Below are positions 8,484 to 17,499 of a stretch of 64,000 nucleotides of DNA, piece by piece. A program made the translations under genes and the position numbers. Numbering within the stretch: the stretch's first letter is position 1; the number at the start of each line of letters is the position of its first letter. Below the pieces are notes generated by a model, which was not told where the DNA came from, made no database searches, and worked only from the letters and a program-made list of their open reading frames with translations. This DNA comes from an uncultured Pelagibacteraceae bacterium (GTDB lineage Bacteria; Pseudomonadota; Alphaproteobacteria; Pelagibacterales; Pelagibacteraceae): the NCBI GenBank assembly GCA_902523895.1, contig CABZAZ010000004.1:1-64000 (forward strand), in the 5' to 3' direction.

Positions 8484-9293
8484 ATGAGGAAAATACTAAC
8501 AAATATAACAATAAGTTTTTTAGAATTTTTTTTTGCAAGAAAATTTTTAATTCCATTAAATACTATTTTTTTAAAACTTATATTGAGATTCTTAGGATAT
8601 AATAATTATAAAGATTTTTATTCAAGTGGTGAAATTCATTTTTTAAGAAAGGTTTGCAGAGAAAACCCAAGAATATGTTTAGATATTGGAGCAAATATTG
8701 GTAAATATTCGAGTTATTTGCTTGAAAATAGTTCAGCAAAAATAATAGCTTTTGAGCCAATGCCAAAAACTTTTAATGAATTAATCAAATTAAAAAAAAA
8801 ATATCCGAACCGTTTTTTTATTAATCAAATGGGTCTTGGACAAAAAAAAGCTCAAAAAGTTATTTATTTTGATAAGGACAATTTACAGTGGGCTAATTTT
8901 AATTCAGAAGTGAACAAAATTGATTACTTAAAAAATAATAAAAAAAAAATTATGTGTTCTTTAGACACTCTTGATAATTTCATCAAAAGAAATAGAAAGA
9001 TTATAAATTCTAAAATTGATCTTATTAAAATAGATACAGAGGGATTTGAATTAGAAGTTTTAAGAGGTGCTGAAAAAACAATCAAACAATTAAAACCAAA
9101 ATATATTCAATTAGAATATAATTGGCATCATTTATTTAAAAATACCAATCTATATTATTTTTCGAAAGTTCTTAAAGATTATAATACTTTTAAAATTCTA
9201 CCATTTAGTAAAAAATTATTTAAAATTAATACTGAAAAACCAGAACATAATTATTTTAATTATTCTAATATCGTTTTTATAAGAAAAAAATAA
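8484..9293 (+). CDS. FkbM family SAM-dependent methyltransferase
   Basis: 269 residues with the SAM-binding motif CLDIGANIGKYSSY around 65-78, an acidic second motif IAFEPMP and the FkbM-family block IKIDTEGFELEVLRGAEKTI near residue 185. FkbM members O-methylate sugars in surface polysaccharides, lipids or small molecules. The stop codon is followed at once by the ATG of a GT4 glycosyltransferase, so methylation of a surface glycan is the natural inference. The first ~35 residues are hydrophobic and aromatic. Base composition is extreme (many A and T runs), typical of the whole block. Confidence 0.85.
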   Translation: MRKILTNITISFLEFFFARKFLIPLNTIFLKLILRFLGYNNYKDFYSSGEIHFLRKVCRENPRICLDIGANIGKYSSYLLENSSAKIIAFEPMPKTFNELIKLKKKYPNRFFINQMGLGQKKAQKVIYFDKDNLQWANFNSEVNKIDYLKNNKKKIMCSLDTLDNFIKRNRKIINSKIDLIKIDTEGFELEVLRGAEKTIKQLKPKYIQLEYNWHHLFKNTNLYYFSKVLKDYNTFKILPFSKKLFKINTEKPEHNYFNYSNIVFIRKK

Positions 9294-10406
9294 ATGCTTA
9301 AAACAGTATATCTTTTTTATCCATCTTTTGAGAAAGGTGGAGCTACCAAAAATCTGATAAGAATAGTTAATTTTTTACTTAAAAAAAAAATAAAAATTCT
9401 TTTTTTTACTCGTGGTGCTAACAAAAATAATTTTATTAAAAATAAAAATTTAAAGATCATTAATACAGAACCTCTAAAAAAATTAAATTTTTTACCAATG
9501 AGATGGAATTTAGCAATATCCTCAATGATGAATTTAAATTTTTATTTAAAAGAAAATAAAAAGAACTCAATAATATTTTCTATGCAAAGTCATATACCTG
9601 CCATTATCATTGCAAAAATTAATCAAATAAAAATTGTGATTAGAAATTCTGAAGAGCCAATTAGCGCCACTTTTTATGGTGATAATAGGATCTTAAGTTT
9701 TTTTGTATTATTTTTAAAAATAATTTTTTATAACTTTTCAGACAAAATTATTGCAATATCAACTAGGTCAAAACATTCACTACAAAAAATAGTTTTATTA
9801 AAAGAAAAAGTAACTCTAATTTATAATCCTTATTTAGAAAAAATTTTTAGGATAAAAAAAATAATGAAGAAAAAATCAAATAATTTTAATATTTTATCAA
9901 TTGGCAGACTCACAAAACAAAAAAACTTTATTTTGTTAATTAATACAGTAATCAAATTATCAAAAAAATATAGAAATATAAATTTATTAATAATAGGAAA
10001 TGGTGACCTCAAAAATCAACTCACAAATAAAATAAAAAACCAGAAAAATATCAAAATAATTAATTGGAAAAATGAACTAAAAAAATATTATTTAAATTCA
10101 GATTTATTTGTTTTGCCATCTTACTACGAGGGCTTGCCAAATGTTTTGATTGATGCTGTAAATAATGAAATACCAATTATTTCAACGAACTGCAGTGGAG
10201 CAAGTGATATATTACACAAAAACTCTGGAGGATTTATAGTTCCTGTAAACAATCAAAATGAATTAGAAAAAAGAATAATTTTTGTGATGGAAAATTATTT
10301 TATTGCAAAAAATAAAGTTCTAAGAGCAAAAAAAAAATTACATAAATTTTCTAATATAAATTTAGACAAGTATTATAAACTTTTATGTGATACATATTAT
10401 CATTGA
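9294..10406 (+). CDS. GT4 family glycosyltransferase
   Basis: GT-B fold transferase of 370 residues. The acceptor half begins with a Gly-rich loop (FEKGGATKNLIRIV), and the donor half carries SIGRLTKQKNFILLI and the late E-x7-E region PSYYEGLPNVLIDAVNNEIP followed by STNCSGASDIL, all typical of GT4 enzymes that use nucleotide sugars with retention. It abuts the FkbM gene with no gap. The donor and acceptor sugars cannot be told. Likely part of a surface-polysaccharide decoration set with its neighbours. Confidence 0.85.
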   Translation: MLKTVYLFYPSFEKGGATKNLIRIVNFLLKKKIKILFFTRGANKNNFIKNKNLKIINTEPLKKLNFLPMRWNLAISSMMNLNFYLKENKKNSIIFSMQSHIPAIIIAKINQIKIVIRNSEEPISATFYGDNRILSFFVLFLKIIFYNFSDKIIAISTRSKHSLQKIVLLKEKVTLIYNPYLEKIFRIKKIMKKKSNNFNILSIGRLTKQKNFILLINTVIKLSKKYRNINLLIIGNGDLKNQLTNKIKNQKNIKIINWKNELKKYYLNSDLFVLPSYYEGLPNVLIDAVNNEIPIISTNCSGASDILHKNSGGFIVPVNNQNELEKRIIFVMENYFIAKNKVLRAKKKLHKFSNINLDKYYKLLCDTYYH

Positions 10407-10455
10407 TAAATTCTTAATCTAGTCAGGTATAATAGAAAAATAAAAGACTAAAAAA

Positions 10456-11598
10456 ATGAAAATAGCTGTCATACCTTCTACATTTTTGCCCTGGATCGGA
10501 GGTGCTGAAATACAAACGCACAACACTGCCAATAAAATGGCTGAACTTGGTAATGATGTAGATATATTTATTTTAGAGAAAAATAAAATTGAAAACAAAA
10601 AATACAATACTATTAAATTAAATAAATTATTAATAAATTTTATTTTTGTTTCAATATATTATTTTAAATTAAATCTCATTTTCTTGCTTGAATATTATTT
10701 TAAAAAAATTTGTGTAAAAGGAAAGTATGATATTTGGCATTTCCAATCTGTAAATTATAAAACTTTGTTATATGTAAAAGTACTAAAAAATCTTAAACAA
10801 AAAGTTGTGGTTACATTTCATGGTGCAGATATTCAAAAAGATGATGAAATTTTATACGGATATAGATTTGATAAAAAATATGAAAATTTGTTGTCTGAGA
10901 CTATACATTTTTTTGATAAAGTTTTTGCTATATCAGATGATATAATCAAAGAATTAAATTTTTTCAATTTTCCAAAAGAAAAAATAATTAAGATTCCTAA
11001 TTCAATTGAAATTAATAAAATATCTAATTTTGGTAATAACAAAATTGAGTCTGAAAAGCTAAGGATTATCACTGTGGCTAGATTTTACGAAAAAAAAAAG
11101 GGCTTAGACCTTATTGAAAAAATATCAGATATTCTTATCAAAAATAATATAAATTTTTCTTGGACGCTTGTTGGTAGAAATTCCAGCTTATTGCTAAATA
11201 AAAAATTCATAAATAAAAATATAAAATATTTTATTATAAAAGATGAAATAAAAAACACTGATGAATTATTTTTTCCACATTCAGATTTAGTTAAGATCTA
11301 CAAAGATAATAATGTTTATGTAAATTTGGCTAGAATTGAGTCTTTTGGTGTAACTATTATAGAAGCACTTGCTGCAGGACTGCATGTTGTTTCTTTTAAT
11401 ACAAAAGGTGCAAATGAAATCTTAATAAATAATCAAAATGGATACATAATTGACGAATATTCTTACGAAAAAATGGCACAAACATTAATGGATAAGTTTA
11501 ATGATAAGTCATTTGATAAAATCAATATGAGTAAAGAAATTATCAAATATGAACTAGAAATGAATACAAAACTTATAATAAAGAATTTTTCTGATTAG
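10456..11598 (+). CDS. GT4 family glycosyltransferase
   Basis: A second GT-B transferase (380 residues), related in plan to its neighbour but not a close copy. The N-terminal loop FLPWIGGAEIQTHNTANKM is characteristic of GT4 enzymes. Mid-protein VTFHGADIQ and FAISDDI, then ITVARFYEKKKGLDLIE and ARIESFGVTIIEALAAGLHVV with the E-x7-E pair, complete the family signature. The gene ends by overlapping the convergent amidinotransferase gene by 26 bp, marking the right edge of the accessory block. Substrate unknown. Confidence 0.85.
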   Translation: MKIAVIPSTFLPWIGGAEIQTHNTANKMAELGNDVDIFILEKNKIENKKYNTIKLNKLLINFIFVSIYYFKLNLIFLLEYYFKKICVKGKYDIWHFQSVNYKTLLYVKVLKNLKQKVVVTFHGADIQKDDEILYGYRFDKKYENLLSETIHFFDKVFAISDDIIKELNFFNFPKEKIIKIPNSIEINKISNFGNNKIESEKLRIITVARFYEKKKGLDLIEKISDILIKNNINFSWTLVGRNSSLLLNKKFINKNIKYFIIKDEIKNTDELFFPHSDLVKIYKDNNVYVNLARIESFGVTIIEALAAGLHVVSFNTKGANEILINNQNGYIIDEYSYEKMAQTLMDKFNDKSFDKINMSKEIIKYELEMNTKLIIKNFSD

Positions 11599-12703
11599 GA
11601 AAATAGTCTTTCAAATCACCTTCTCTATATACATCAGCAGTACAACAATGAATACCGCCACCAAAAGCATATGCATCTCTTAATTCAACAGGAACAACCT
11701 CCATTCCCAATTTATCTAATTGTTCAGCTTGATAAACCTCACTTTTTTCAACACAGACCGTTTTAGGATCCAGAACTAAAACATTCATAGATAACCATAC
11801 TGATGAATAACAAAGTGGTGGTGGTTCATTATGTGCAGGTTGAGCGCTATCAATTATTTTCCATCCATTATCCTCAAATAATTTTCTTTGTTCTTTAGGA
11901 AGTCTCCTTTGAGGATTATTGATTATAATACCTTCTTTAATGGGTGTAAAAGTTGCGTCTATATGAATCGGGTAAGGATCTCCAGGAAAATTAACTGCAT
12001 GGACTCTATGATCTTTAAAATGTCTTCTAAGCCAATCAATTCCTTTTAAATTTGTTGTAAAACCGTGTTGTACAATTAAGTCTTTACCAAATCTAAGAAC
12101 ATCTGCTGCATCAAATAAAGGCTCTTCCTCTGTAGTTACAAAAAATTTTTCCTCAGTCCATTTAAGTCTCTTTTGAATTCCAATTTTGTCTGACAAATAA
12201 TCCTCATGGTAATCAGCGTTTGTTAATCTAGGCTTTGGAGCTGTCTCATGACGCATATTATTATCTTGTTCAAAATATTTTTTTATAAGAGGTCTATAAT
12301 TCAAATATTCGAACCATCTACATCTATAACTCATTGTTGCTTCAAGCATTTCATTGCCAACTGTAAGAATAATATCTCTTGCTGGCATACATCCAAACAT
12401 ACTATCAACCTTCCAATCAGGAGTGGAAATTTTTTGATTATGATTAATAGGAAAAGGTCTATCAACTTTAATTCCTCTTTTTTTCAACATCGATGCAAAA
12501 TTGTTTAATAGTTCATTTGCTTTATCAACTGTATCTTTAGTACGTGGTCCGTGAGAACCTTTCATATCAGAGTCCTCAGGCACTTTAGCATCTAAAGCAG
12601 GTTCTGGCGCAGGTATGCAACAACCATCTGCTTTTCCAACAATAACATGTTTAAGTGGATCCCATTCATTCCAGCTATTAACAATAACTTTATCTTTGCT
12701 CAT
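11573..12703 (-). CDS. Arginine:glycine amidinotransferase-like enzyme
   Basis: Amidinotransferase of the guanidine-modifying superfamily, 376 residues, colinear with animal AGAT: VNSWNEWDPLKHVIVGKADG at the start, FDAADVLRFGKDL (198-209), PIHIDATF with His247/Asp249, WLSMNVLVLD, and GGGIHCCTADV with the catalytic nucleophile Cys353 right after the His. AGAT moves the amidino group of arginine to glycine, giving guanidinoacetate and ornithine; other acceptors such as lysine or small amines are known in the superfamily, so the acceptor is open. It lies 10 bp downstream of an EamA transporter gene on the same strand, suggesting production and movement of a guanidino compound. Confidence 0.85.
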   Translation of the reverse strand: MSKDKVIVNSWNEWDPLKHVIVGKADGCCIPAPEPALDAKVPEDSDMKGSHGPRTKDTVDKANELLNNFASMLKKRGIKVDRPFPINHNQKISTPDWKVDSMFGCMPARDIILTVGNEMLEATMSYRCRWFEYLNYRPLIKKYFEQDNNMRHETAPKPRLTNADYHEDYLSDKIGIQKRLKWTEEKFFVTTEEEPLFDAADVLRFGKDLIVQHGFTTNLKGIDWLRRHFKDHRVHAVNFPGDPYPIHIDATFTPIKEGIIINNPQRRLPKEQRKLFEDNGWKIIDSAQPAHNEPPPLCYSSVWLSMNVLVLDPKTVCVEKSEVYQAEQLDKLGMEVVPVELRDAYAFGGGIHCCTADVYREGDLKDYFPNQKNSLL

Positions 12704-12713
12704 TGTTTATAAA

Positions 12714-13619
12714 TTAATTTAAAGCTATAAATCTTTTATTCCATCGCATTACTAAACTGTAATAAATTAATGAAATAAATAGAAAAAAACCTCCAACTAT
12801 AGTGTAAGTATCAGGCACTTCATTTATGCCTAAGATAGGTAACCAAACCCAAAAAATTCCACCAATAACTTCAGTCAATGATAATAATGTTAATTCTGCA
12901 GCAGGAATAGCTTTTGAGCCAATAGAATATAAAATTAGTCCTAAGCAAACCAATGTTCCATGAAGCGAAAATAAAGCTCCATTATAACTTGTTGAAAAGA
13001 ATACTTGTTTGGTACTTAAAAGCATTATAGATGCAAAAACAAAACAAAAGAAACCAGAAAAAGCTACAGTTGTAAACTTTGGGGTCTCTGTTCTCCACCT
13101 AAGAGTTACAGAAAAAACAGAGAATCCAATTGAAGAAAGCATTCCAAAAATAAAACCAACAACGGAATTAGATCCAGTGCTTCCGAAAGCCATTATTATT
13201 ATTCCAACTGTCGCAATAAAAATAGAGATCCAAACATTTAATGAAATTTTTTCATTAAGAAATAAGAAAGCAAGTAGTGCAGTAAAAAAAGGCATTGCAG
13301 CCAAACAAAGTAGTGTAATTGCAGCTGATGTATTAGTAATTGAATAAATAAAACTTATCATAGCAATTCCTAATCCAGTTCCACCAATAATGCCTGAGTA
13401 TCCCATCTTCAAATAATTTTTATAAAATTTAATCCCCTCTTCAAAATAAAGATAAAGATTTAAAAGGATAAAAATTGTCAATCCTCTACCAAATATGTAC
13501 TGCCATGGAACTTGGTTAGGATTATCCATATATCTCACAACAAGAGGACCAAAAGACCATAAAATTCCGGCAAACAAAACTACTGGAACTGCAATTTTGG
13601 GATTTTTTAATTCTAGCAT
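12714..13619 (-). CDS. EamA/DMT family transporter
   Basis: 301 residues, ten predicted membrane segments in two EamA repeats (FAGILWSFGPLVVRYMDN at the start, AAELTLLSLTEVIGGIFWVW in the second repeat). It is the first gene of a two-gene unit with the amidinotransferase 10 bp downstream. Export of a guanidino product or uptake of its precursor would fit, but this is inference from position only. The 143 bp divergent gap upstream must hold its promoter and that of the IscU-like gene. Confidence 0.85.
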   Translation of the reverse strand: MLELKNPKIAVPVVLFAGILWSFGPLVVRYMDNPNQVPWQYIFGRGLTIFILLNLYLYFEEGIKFYKNYLKMGYSGIIGGTGLGIAMISFIYSITNTSAAITLLCLAAMPFFTALLAFLFLNEKISLNVWISIFIATVGIIIMAFGSTGSNSVVGFIFGMLSSIGFSVFSVTLRWRTETPKFTTVAFSGFFCFVFASIMLLSTKQVFFSTSYNGALFSLHGTLVCLGLILYSIGSKAIPAAELTLLSLTEVIGGIFWVWLPILGINEVPDTYTIVGGFFLFISLIYYSLVMRWNKRFIALN

Positions 13620-13762
13620 CTGCGGAGATTAAATCTAAAAATTTATAACTACAACAAAAATGAGGTAGCTTTAACCTTGAATATAACTTTTCCATTTTAA
13701 GTTGTGTTGAAAATATTTCTATTCTTGATTGGTTTTTATTTGTCATATAATTAAAAATTAAT

Positions 13763-14161
13763 ATGGATTTAGAAGTGCTAAATATTGCTGCTGACACAGA
13801 TAATAACAGAGATATTAAGAACAGGACACATGTTTCAAAATTAAAAAATTCTTTATGTGGGGACGAAATGCAAATAGAGCTTGTATTAAAAAACGAAAAA
13901 ATTTTAGACTTTGGCTATCAAGGTAAATCTTGTGTATACTGTCAAGCTTCAGCCAGTTTGTTATCAAAAATTTCCATTAATAAACAAAAAGAAAAAATTA
14001 ACGATTTATGTGATAGGGCTGAGTCATATTTCAATGATGATGTAAAAATTGCAGATAAAAAATGGATTTCTTTGAAAAAATTAATCAAAAAGAAAAATAT
14101 CAATAAAAAAGATTGTATATTGTTACCTTTCAAAACTTTAAAAAAGATAGTATCAAACTAA
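13763..14161 (+). CDS. IscU/SufU-like iron-sulfur scaffold protein
   Basis: 132 residues with the three-cysteine layout of IscU/SufU/NifU-N scaffolds: Cys32 in NSLCGDEMQIEL, Cys57 (and Cys60) in YQGKSCVYCQASASLLS, and Cys117 in KKDCILLPF. The CGD Asp34 is kept. It is shorter than SufU and lacks the zinc-loop insertion I would expect there, and it is not beside iscS or suf genes in this window, so an accessory scaffold or a divergent SufU is more likely than the housekeeping IscU. It lies 3 bp ahead of an HPP-family membrane gene. Confidence 0.75.
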   Translation: MDLEVLNIAADTDNNRDIKNRTHVSKLKNSLCGDEMQIELVLKNEKILDFGYQGKSCVYCQASASLLSKISINKQKEKINDLCDRAESYFNDDVKIADKKWISLKKLIKKKNINKKDCILLPFKTLKKIVSN

Positions 14162-14164
14162 GAT

Positions 14165-14629
14165 ATGAGTAATCTTAAACAATCTCTTTTAGCTGGTTTA
14201 TTTTCAATAATTACAATAGGAATTTTAACTTTCCTAACTTATAGAACTGAGTTTGGGATTTTTCTGTTAGCCTCATTTGGATCATCTATGGTTCTACTTT
14301 ACGGATATCCTGAAAGTCCATTTGCTCAACCGAAAAATGTTTTTTTTGGTCATTTGATTACAGCAATCGTAGGTTTGCTTTTTTTAAACTTTCTTCCATT
14401 ACCAATTTTCTTAACTATCCCATTAGCGGTTGGATTTGGGGTTGGCTTAATGATCTTATTAAATGTTACTCATCCACCTGCAGGTGGTAATCCAATAATA
14501 GTTATTATTGGTAGTGTCTCTTTTGATTACTTGCTAAGTCCTGTAATATCAGGATCAGTTATAATTATTATTTTTGCAATAATTGTAAACAAATTTATTT
14601 TGAAAAAGTCTTATCCAAGCCAAAAATAA
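14165..14629 (+). CDS. HPP family integral membrane protein
   Basis: 154 residues with four to five membrane segments and the family marks FGSSMVLLYGYPESPFAQPK, a GHLI motif and the namesake His-Pro-Pro in VTHPPAGGNP. Some HPP proteins of cyanobacteria and plastids move nitrite, which is the only functional lead; nothing here proves nitrite transport. It follows the IscU-like gene by 3 bp and converges with a Liv transporter operon. No C-terminal CBS domains are present. Confidence 0.8.
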   Translation: MSNLKQSLLAGLFSIITIGILTFLTYRTEFGIFLLASFGSSMVLLYGYPESPFAQPKNVFFGHLITAIVGLLFLNFLPLPIFLTIPLAVGFGVGLMILLNVTHPPAGGNPIIVIIGSVSFDYLLSPVISGSVIIIIFAIIVNKFILKKSYPSQK

Positions 14630-14633
14630 TTTT

Positions 14634-14717
14634 TTATGAAATAATAAAATTATTTTCAATAAGTAGACCTATTAATATTCCTATTGCTAATGCTATAATT
14701 AATTTCTTCTTATTCAC
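14634..14717 (-). CDS. 27-residue single-pass membrane microORF after livM
   Basis: GTG start at 14717 whose GTGA overlaps the livM stop, followed by 27 codons: KKK near the N-terminus, then a hydrophobic helix IIALAIGILIGLLI and a short polar end. The 4 bp stop/start overlap suggests translation coupled to livM. The composition is that of a single-span membrane peptide. A comparable tiny membrane ORF follows the second livM in this window. No family is known to me; it could be chance in AT-rich DNA, but the coupling argues otherwise. Confidence 0.4.
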   Translation of the reverse strand: MNKKKLIIALAIGILIGLLIENNFIIS

Positions 14718-15781
14718 TTTTTTAGTACTGGAGATTTTATACCTTTGATGCCTGATGAAGATAATTTTGATCTTATACTTTGCTTAAGATTTTCCCAAAG
14801 CTTAGCCATTCCTAAAGGTTCATAAATCATAAATATTATCATCAATAAACCAAATATTACCTGTTCGATTGATGAAATAATTGTAGCATCAATAGCTCCG
14901 TGAAATACATTGTTTCCTATAGCATTTAAAAGAACTGGAAAAAGCAAAATAAATGCTGCTCCTATAAAAGCTCCATTAATAGTCCCAAGTCCCCCAAGAA
15001 TGCACATAAATAAGATTTTAAAAGATAATTTAATATCAAAAGCAACTGGCTCCAAAGATTTGAGATAACAAAATGCAAAAAGTGCACCAGCTACACCACA
15101 ATAAAATGCACTGATAGCAAATGCCTGAACTTTAGTTCTTAATAATGAAACTCCCATGGACTCAGCGGCAATATCCATATCTCTAACTGCCATCCAGTTT
15201 CTGCCTGTGCTTCCTCTTGCCATATTCATAGCTAGTAAAGTTAAAATTGTGGTAACAGCCAAACATACAAAATACATAGCCAGTGGGGTTGTAAATGGTT
15301 TTCCTAAGATTACTATATCTTGCGCAGTTATGATTCCTGATGAGTCATAGTTTTTAAACCATCCAAATTTATCTATCATCCATATAATAAAAAACTGTGA
15401 GGCTAGTGTTGCTACCATTAGATAAATTCCTCTTACCTTTAGACTTGGTAAACCAAATAAAATTCCAAAAGCTGCAGCAATTAAACCTGAGACTATTAGT
15501 GAGCCAACGAAACCAAGATCTGGCACTCGTAAAATAAGATTAAACATTGCGAAAGCACCTGCAGCCATAAACCCAGCAGCACCCAAAGCTAATTGCCCTG
15601 TGTAACCCATTACAATTTGTTGTCCAATAGTAGCAAGAGCCAAGCAAAGCCAAGGAATTAATATGGAAGTGTACCAATATTCTGTTTTAATAAATGTTGG
15701 TATTATTAATACGCTTAAAACCATACAAACAGCTAAGTTGATCAGGTCTTTTTTTGTGTAAGTCATAAAAACTGGTTTCAT
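14714..15781 (-). CDS. livM: Branched-chain amino acid-type ABC transporter permease LivM
   Basis: 355-residue inner-membrane permease with about nine to ten spans. LivM marks are IGQQIVMGYTGQLALGAAGF, LRVRGIYL-like LKVRGIYLMVATL and the EAA-type loop RDMDIAAESMGVSLLRTKVQAF, which contacts the ATPases. It is the last full gene of the binding protein-livF-livG-livH-livM operon, starting 3 bp after livH. An alternative start is Met6. The transported compound may be a branched-chain amino acid, an amide or another small polar solute; the family does not decide. Confidence 0.9.
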   Translation of the reverse strand: MKPVFMTYTKKDLINLAVCMVLSVLIIPTFIKTEYWYTSILIPWLCLALATIGQQIVMGYTGQLALGAAGFMAAGAFAMFNLILRVPDLGFVGSLIVSGLIAAAFGILFGLPSLKVRGIYLMVATLASQFFIIWMIDKFGWFKNYDSSGIITAQDIVILGKPFTTPLAMYFVCLAVTTILTLLAMNMARGSTGRNWMAVRDMDIAAESMGVSLLRTKVQAFAISAFYCGVAGALFAFCYLKSLEPVAFDIKLSFKILFMCILGGLGTINGAFIGAAFILLFPVLLNAIGNNVFHGAIDATIISSIEQVIFGLLMIIFMIYEPLGMAKLWENLKQSIRSKLSSSGIKGIKSPVLKK

Positions 15782-15784
15782 AAA

Positions 15785-16693
15785 TTAAACTCTCCTAATA
15801 ATTTTTTCTCCAAATAAACCTTCCGGTCTATATAATAAAAAGAATATTGCTAATACATATGGAGCCCATCCCTCAATAGCTCCCCCAAAAAACGGTCCGA
15901 TATAAACCTCTAATATTTTTTCTACTGCACCAATAATTAAACCACCAATAATTGCCCCTGGAATAGACGAGAATCCACCAATAATTAAAACTGGCAAAGC
16001 TTTTAGTGCAAGATCAACAAGAGCAAATTGAACACCAGCTCTTGCTCCCCACATCATTCCCGCTACCAAAGCTACAACACCTGCAGCAGACCAAACTAAC
16101 AACATTATATGTTTTAAAGGAATTCCTATAGAACTCGCTGCTCCTGCATCATCTGCAACAGCCCTCAAACCTAATCCAATTTTTGTGTATTTGAACAATA
16201 AAAATAGACCGATAATCATTATAGCTGCAACTAATCCTGCTGTGATATCAAGTGCACTAATAAATAATTTTAAATTATCTGCGATCCATGGTACGGGAAA
16301 ATCTCCTATACCTAAATCTAATCTTCTTACTTCTACTCCCCATGCTGCTTGAGCAAGTCCCTCTAAAACATATCCTAAGCCAATTGTTGCCATTAACACT
16401 GTATCTTCGCTGGCATTCATCAAAGGTCTTAAAACCAATCTTTCAGTACAAAGACCAACAACAACCATCAAAAAAGCAGCTAGAATAAACGCGAGTACAA
16501 AAGGTATATTAAAATCTTGCATGAAACCACAGAAAGCAAGCACAGAGAAAAAAACCATAGCTCCTTGTGAAAAGTTAAAAGTTGCTGAAGCTTTAAAAAT
16601 AAGAACAAATCCCAAAGCAACTAAAGAGTACATTGTACCAGCAAGTAAACCACCAACTAGAACTTCCATAAAAAATAATAGTTCATTTGCCAT
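15785..16693 (-). CDS. livH: Branched-chain amino acid-type ABC transporter permease LivH
   Basis: 302-residue partner permease. LivH signatures: GLLAGTMYSLVALGFVLIFK with the following FNFSQGAMVFF, the EAA-type loop RAVADDAGAASSIGIPLKHI, and late IIGGFSSIPGAIIGGLIIG. The last residues YRPEGLFG match the usual end of the family. It lies 9 bp downstream of livG and 3 bp ahead of livM, so the three are one transcript. Confidence 0.92.
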   Translation of the reverse strand: MANELLFFMEVLVGGLLAGTMYSLVALGFVLIFKASATFNFSQGAMVFFSVLAFCGFMQDFNIPFVLAFILAAFLMVVVGLCTERLVLRPLMNASEDTVLMATIGLGYVLEGLAQAAWGVEVRRLDLGIGDFPVPWIADNLKLFISALDITAGLVAAIMIIGLFLLFKYTKIGLGLRAVADDAGAASSIGIPLKHIMLLVWSAAGVVALVAGMMWGARAGVQFALVDLALKALPVLIIGGFSSIPGAIIGGLIIGAVEKILEVYIGPFFGGAIEGWAPYVLAIFFLLYRPEGLFGEKIIRRV

Positions 16694-16702
16694 ATTTTAA
16701 TC

Positions 16703-17497
16703 CTAGTGTTCTACTCCTAAGTAAGCATCTATTACTTTTTGGTTTGCCATTATTTCATCTGGTGTTCCATCACCAATAACCTTGCCATAATCAAGTACAA
16801 CAACTCTATCAGATATATCCATCACTACTCCCATATCATGCTCGATTAAAACCATTGTTGTGCCAAGTTCATCATTTACTTTTAAAATAAATCTACACAT
16901 ATCTCTTTTTTCTTCGACATTCATCCCTGCCATTGGCTCGTCCAATAGAATTATTGAAGAATCGGTTGCAAGAGCTCGACCTAACTCAACTTTTTTTTGT
17001 AATCCATAAGGCAGTTTTCCTACAGGAGTGTCTTTAATGTCTTCTATCTCTAAAAAACTTATTATTTCTTCTGATCTCTCTCTATTTAATTTTTCCTCTT
17101 TTTTTACTTTTGGAAGTTGTAAAGCTACCTCAAGGAAATTGGTCTTTGTGTGAAGTTTTCTACCTACTAAAATATTATCCAGTACTGACATTCTTTTAAA
17201 AAGAGCTAAGTTTTGAAATGTTCTAGATAAACCCATTTGAGCCATAATATTTGGAGTTATATTAGGTACTACCTGTCCTCTAAAAGAGACAGTTCCTTGT
17301 TGAGGCTTATAAATCCCATTAATACAGTTTAACATTGAACTTTTTCCAGCCCCATTAGGTCCGATTATTGCCCTAACCTCGTGCTCAAGAACATTAAATG
17401 ATGTATCAGTGATAGCCTTAACACCTCCAAAGGCTAGTGAAATATTATTCACCTCTAAAATTGGCTTTCCTATTTTAAACTTTCTTTCGTATGCCAT
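16703..17497 (-). CDS. livG: ABC transporter ATP-binding protein LivG
   Basis: 264-residue ATPase with Walker A GPNGAGKS (46-53), LSRTFQNLALFKRMSVLDN typical of LivG, signature region GLQKKVELGRALATD in place of the strict LSGGQ, Walker B IILLDEPMAGM and switch His in IEHDMGVVM. The signature starts LPYGLQ, a variant found in Liv systems. It begins 2 bp after livF and feeds LivHM. It couples ATP hydrolysis to import. Confidence 0.93.
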   Translation of the reverse strand: MAYERKFKIGKPILEVNNISLAFGGVKAITDTSFNVLEHEVRAIIGPNGAGKSSMLNCINGIYKPQQGTVSFRGQVVPNITPNIMAQMGLSRTFQNLALFKRMSVLDNILVGRKLHTKTNFLEVALQLPKVKKEEKLNRERSEEIISFLEIEDIKDTPVGKLPYGLQKKVELGRALATDSSIILLDEPMAGMNVEEKRDMCRFILKVNDELGTTMVLIEHDMGVVMDISDRVVVLDYGKVIGDGTPDEIMANQKVIDAYLGVEH

Positions 17498-17499
17498 CT

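Noticed and set aside
13009..13347. 112-codon plus-strand frame inside the EamA gene
   Set aside because: Antisense shadow of a well-supported transporter gene.
13522..13797. 91-codon minus-strand frame across the divergent gap
   Set aside because: Overlaps the starts of two sound genes on both sides and has no family features or start signal.
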